NCBI GenBank assembly: GCA_903928755.1
Contig: CAIYSH010000147.1
Location: 1-7,516 of the forward strand
Source of the DNA: an uncultured Alphaproteobacteria bacterium
GTDB lineage: Bacteria; Pseudomonadota; Alphaproteobacteria; Caulobacterales; Caulobacteraceae
Length of the DNA stretch: 7,516 nt
Direction: 5' to 3'
Shown: piece after piece, positions 7,082-7,516 of the stretch
How the letters are laid out: each line of letters starts with the position of its first letter
Position numbering within the stretch: the first letter of the stretch is position 1
Position numbers and translations under genes: made by a program
Notes under the pieces: generated by a model
Seen by the model: the letters and a program-made list of their open reading frames with translations, nothing else
What the model was told of the DNA's origin: nothing
Databases searched by the model: none

Positions 7082-7099
7082 AGCGGATCAAAACCCGCT
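7082..7099. repeat. short inverted repeat in metW/P-II gap
   Basis: AGCGG (7082-7086) and CCGCT (7095-7099) form a 5-bp stem with an 8-nt loop. On the minus strand the loop contains TTTT, but no T-run follows the stem. A weak feature that could be chance. Confidence 0.25.
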
Positions 7100-7111
7100 C
7101 TGAAATTCTGA

Positions 7112-7145
7112 ATGGCATCGCGGCTGTCTCTTGAGACGATGTCAT
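7112..7145. repeat. compound inverted repeat after the P-II gene, possible bidirectional terminator
   Basis: Outer arms ATGGCATC (7112-7119) and GATGTCAT (7138-7145) pair with one G-U. Inside them, GTCTC (7126-7130) and GAGAC (7133-7137) pair perfectly with a 2-nt centre. A one-sided 6-nt bulge (7120-7125) separates the two stems. It lies 16 nt beyond the P-II stop, with no T-run. The minus-strand version has one A-C mismatch in the outer stem, so folding is slightly better as plus-strand RNA. Confidence 0.4.
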
Positions 7146-7160
7146 CCGGAGGGAAGGGCC

Positions 7161-7505
7161 TTATCCGGCTATGGCTGCCGCATCCGTATCACCCGTGCGG
7201 ATGCGCAGGGCCTTTTCCAGGTCCAGAACGAAGACCTTGCCGTCGCCGATCTTGCCGGTATTGGCCGTCCGCGCCACGGCTTCGACCACAGCGTCGGCTA
7301 TGTCGGTCGGGACGGCAATCTCGAGCTTGACCTTGGGCAGGAGCTTCACTTCGTACTCAGCGCCGCGATAGACCTCGGTCTTGCCCCGCTGACGGCCATA
7401 GCCCCGCACCTCCGTTACCGTCAGGCCAGAGGCCCCGGCTTCGGTTACGGCTTCCAGCACCGCATCCAGGCGGCTGGGTTTTATGATCGCTATGATCATT
7501 TTCAT
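7161..7505 (-). CDS. P-II family nitrogen regulator (GlnB/GlnK type)
   Basis: This 114-residue trimeric signalling protein reports nitrogen and energy state by binding 2-oxoglutarate and ATP/ADP, and controls partners such as AmtB, NtrB or the GlnE adenylyltransferase. The T-loop tyrosine for uridylylation is Tyr51 within YRGAEY (46-51), a match to the first P-II signature. The second signature is TGKIGDGKVFVLDL at 83-96. Gln39, Lys58 and the RIRTGD segment at 101-106 are present as expected for ligand binding. The usual KPFKL near the start reads KPSRL here (Ser11), and the T-loop residues after Tyr51 (EVKLL) differ from the common forms. These leave GlnB versus GlnK open. No amtB follows; the next gene is convergent metW. 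Confidence 0.93.
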   Translation of the reverse strand: MKMIIAIIKPSRLDAVLEAVTEAGASGLTVTEVRGYGRQRGKTEVYRGAEYEVKLLPKVKLEIAVPTDIADAVVEAVARTANTGKIGDGKVFVLDLEKALRIRTGDTDAAAIAG

Positions 7506-7512
7506 CGGGCGT

Positions 7513-7516
7513 CTCC
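7513..7516 (-). promoter_or_regulatory. ribosome binding site of the P-II gene
   Basis: GGAG on the minus strand, 7 nt before the ATG at 7505, at the window edge. It supports this start. Confidence 0.7.

Overview
The window is GC-rich and densely coding, and looks like chromosomal core sequence of an alphaproteobacterium. Gene content (metX-metW, class 2 pyrD, a DUF952 gene, a P-II protein), the GTG starts and a promoter-like sequence resembling the Caulobacter housekeeping sigma consensus suggest Caulobacterales (Caulobacter, Phenylobacterium or Brevundimonas type). That placement is inferred from sequence style and not from any search. I see no insertion sequence, phage gene, CRISPR array, tRNA or rRNA.

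Layout, left to right: (1) 38-1768 (+), an exported gamma-glutamyltransferase whose stop codon overlaps that of the convergent neighbour by 4 bp. (2) A minus-strand block, read right to left: a SixA-type phosphohistidine phosphatase (5194-4697), a small DUF952 protein (4693-4352), quinone-dependent dihydroorotate dehydrogenase PyrD (4355-3312) and a membrane sensor histidine kinase (3246-1765). Gaps are 3 nt, a 4-nt overlap and 65 nt, so this is probably one operon. (3) A 92-nt divergent intergenic region, 5195-5286. (4) 5287-7049 (+), metX and metW, overlapping by 4 nt, for the acylation of homoserine in methionine synthesis. (5) A 111-nt convergent gap, 7050-7160, with several inverted repeats but no T-run. 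(6) 7505-7161 (-), a P-II nitrogen regulator.

The genes cover glutathione/gamma-glutamyl peptide breakdown, a two-component sensor without a partner in view, pyrimidine synthesis, methionine synthesis and nitrogen signalling. Most are ordinary housekeeping genes. The points worth a second look are the metX upstream region (a near-leaderless promoter candidate overlapping a short hairpin), the pairing of a phosphohistidine phosphatase with an orphan histidine kinase around pyrD, the P-II gene with no amtB after it and a changed KPFKL motif, and the folded-looking metW/P-II intergenic region. I found no convincing previously undescribed system here.
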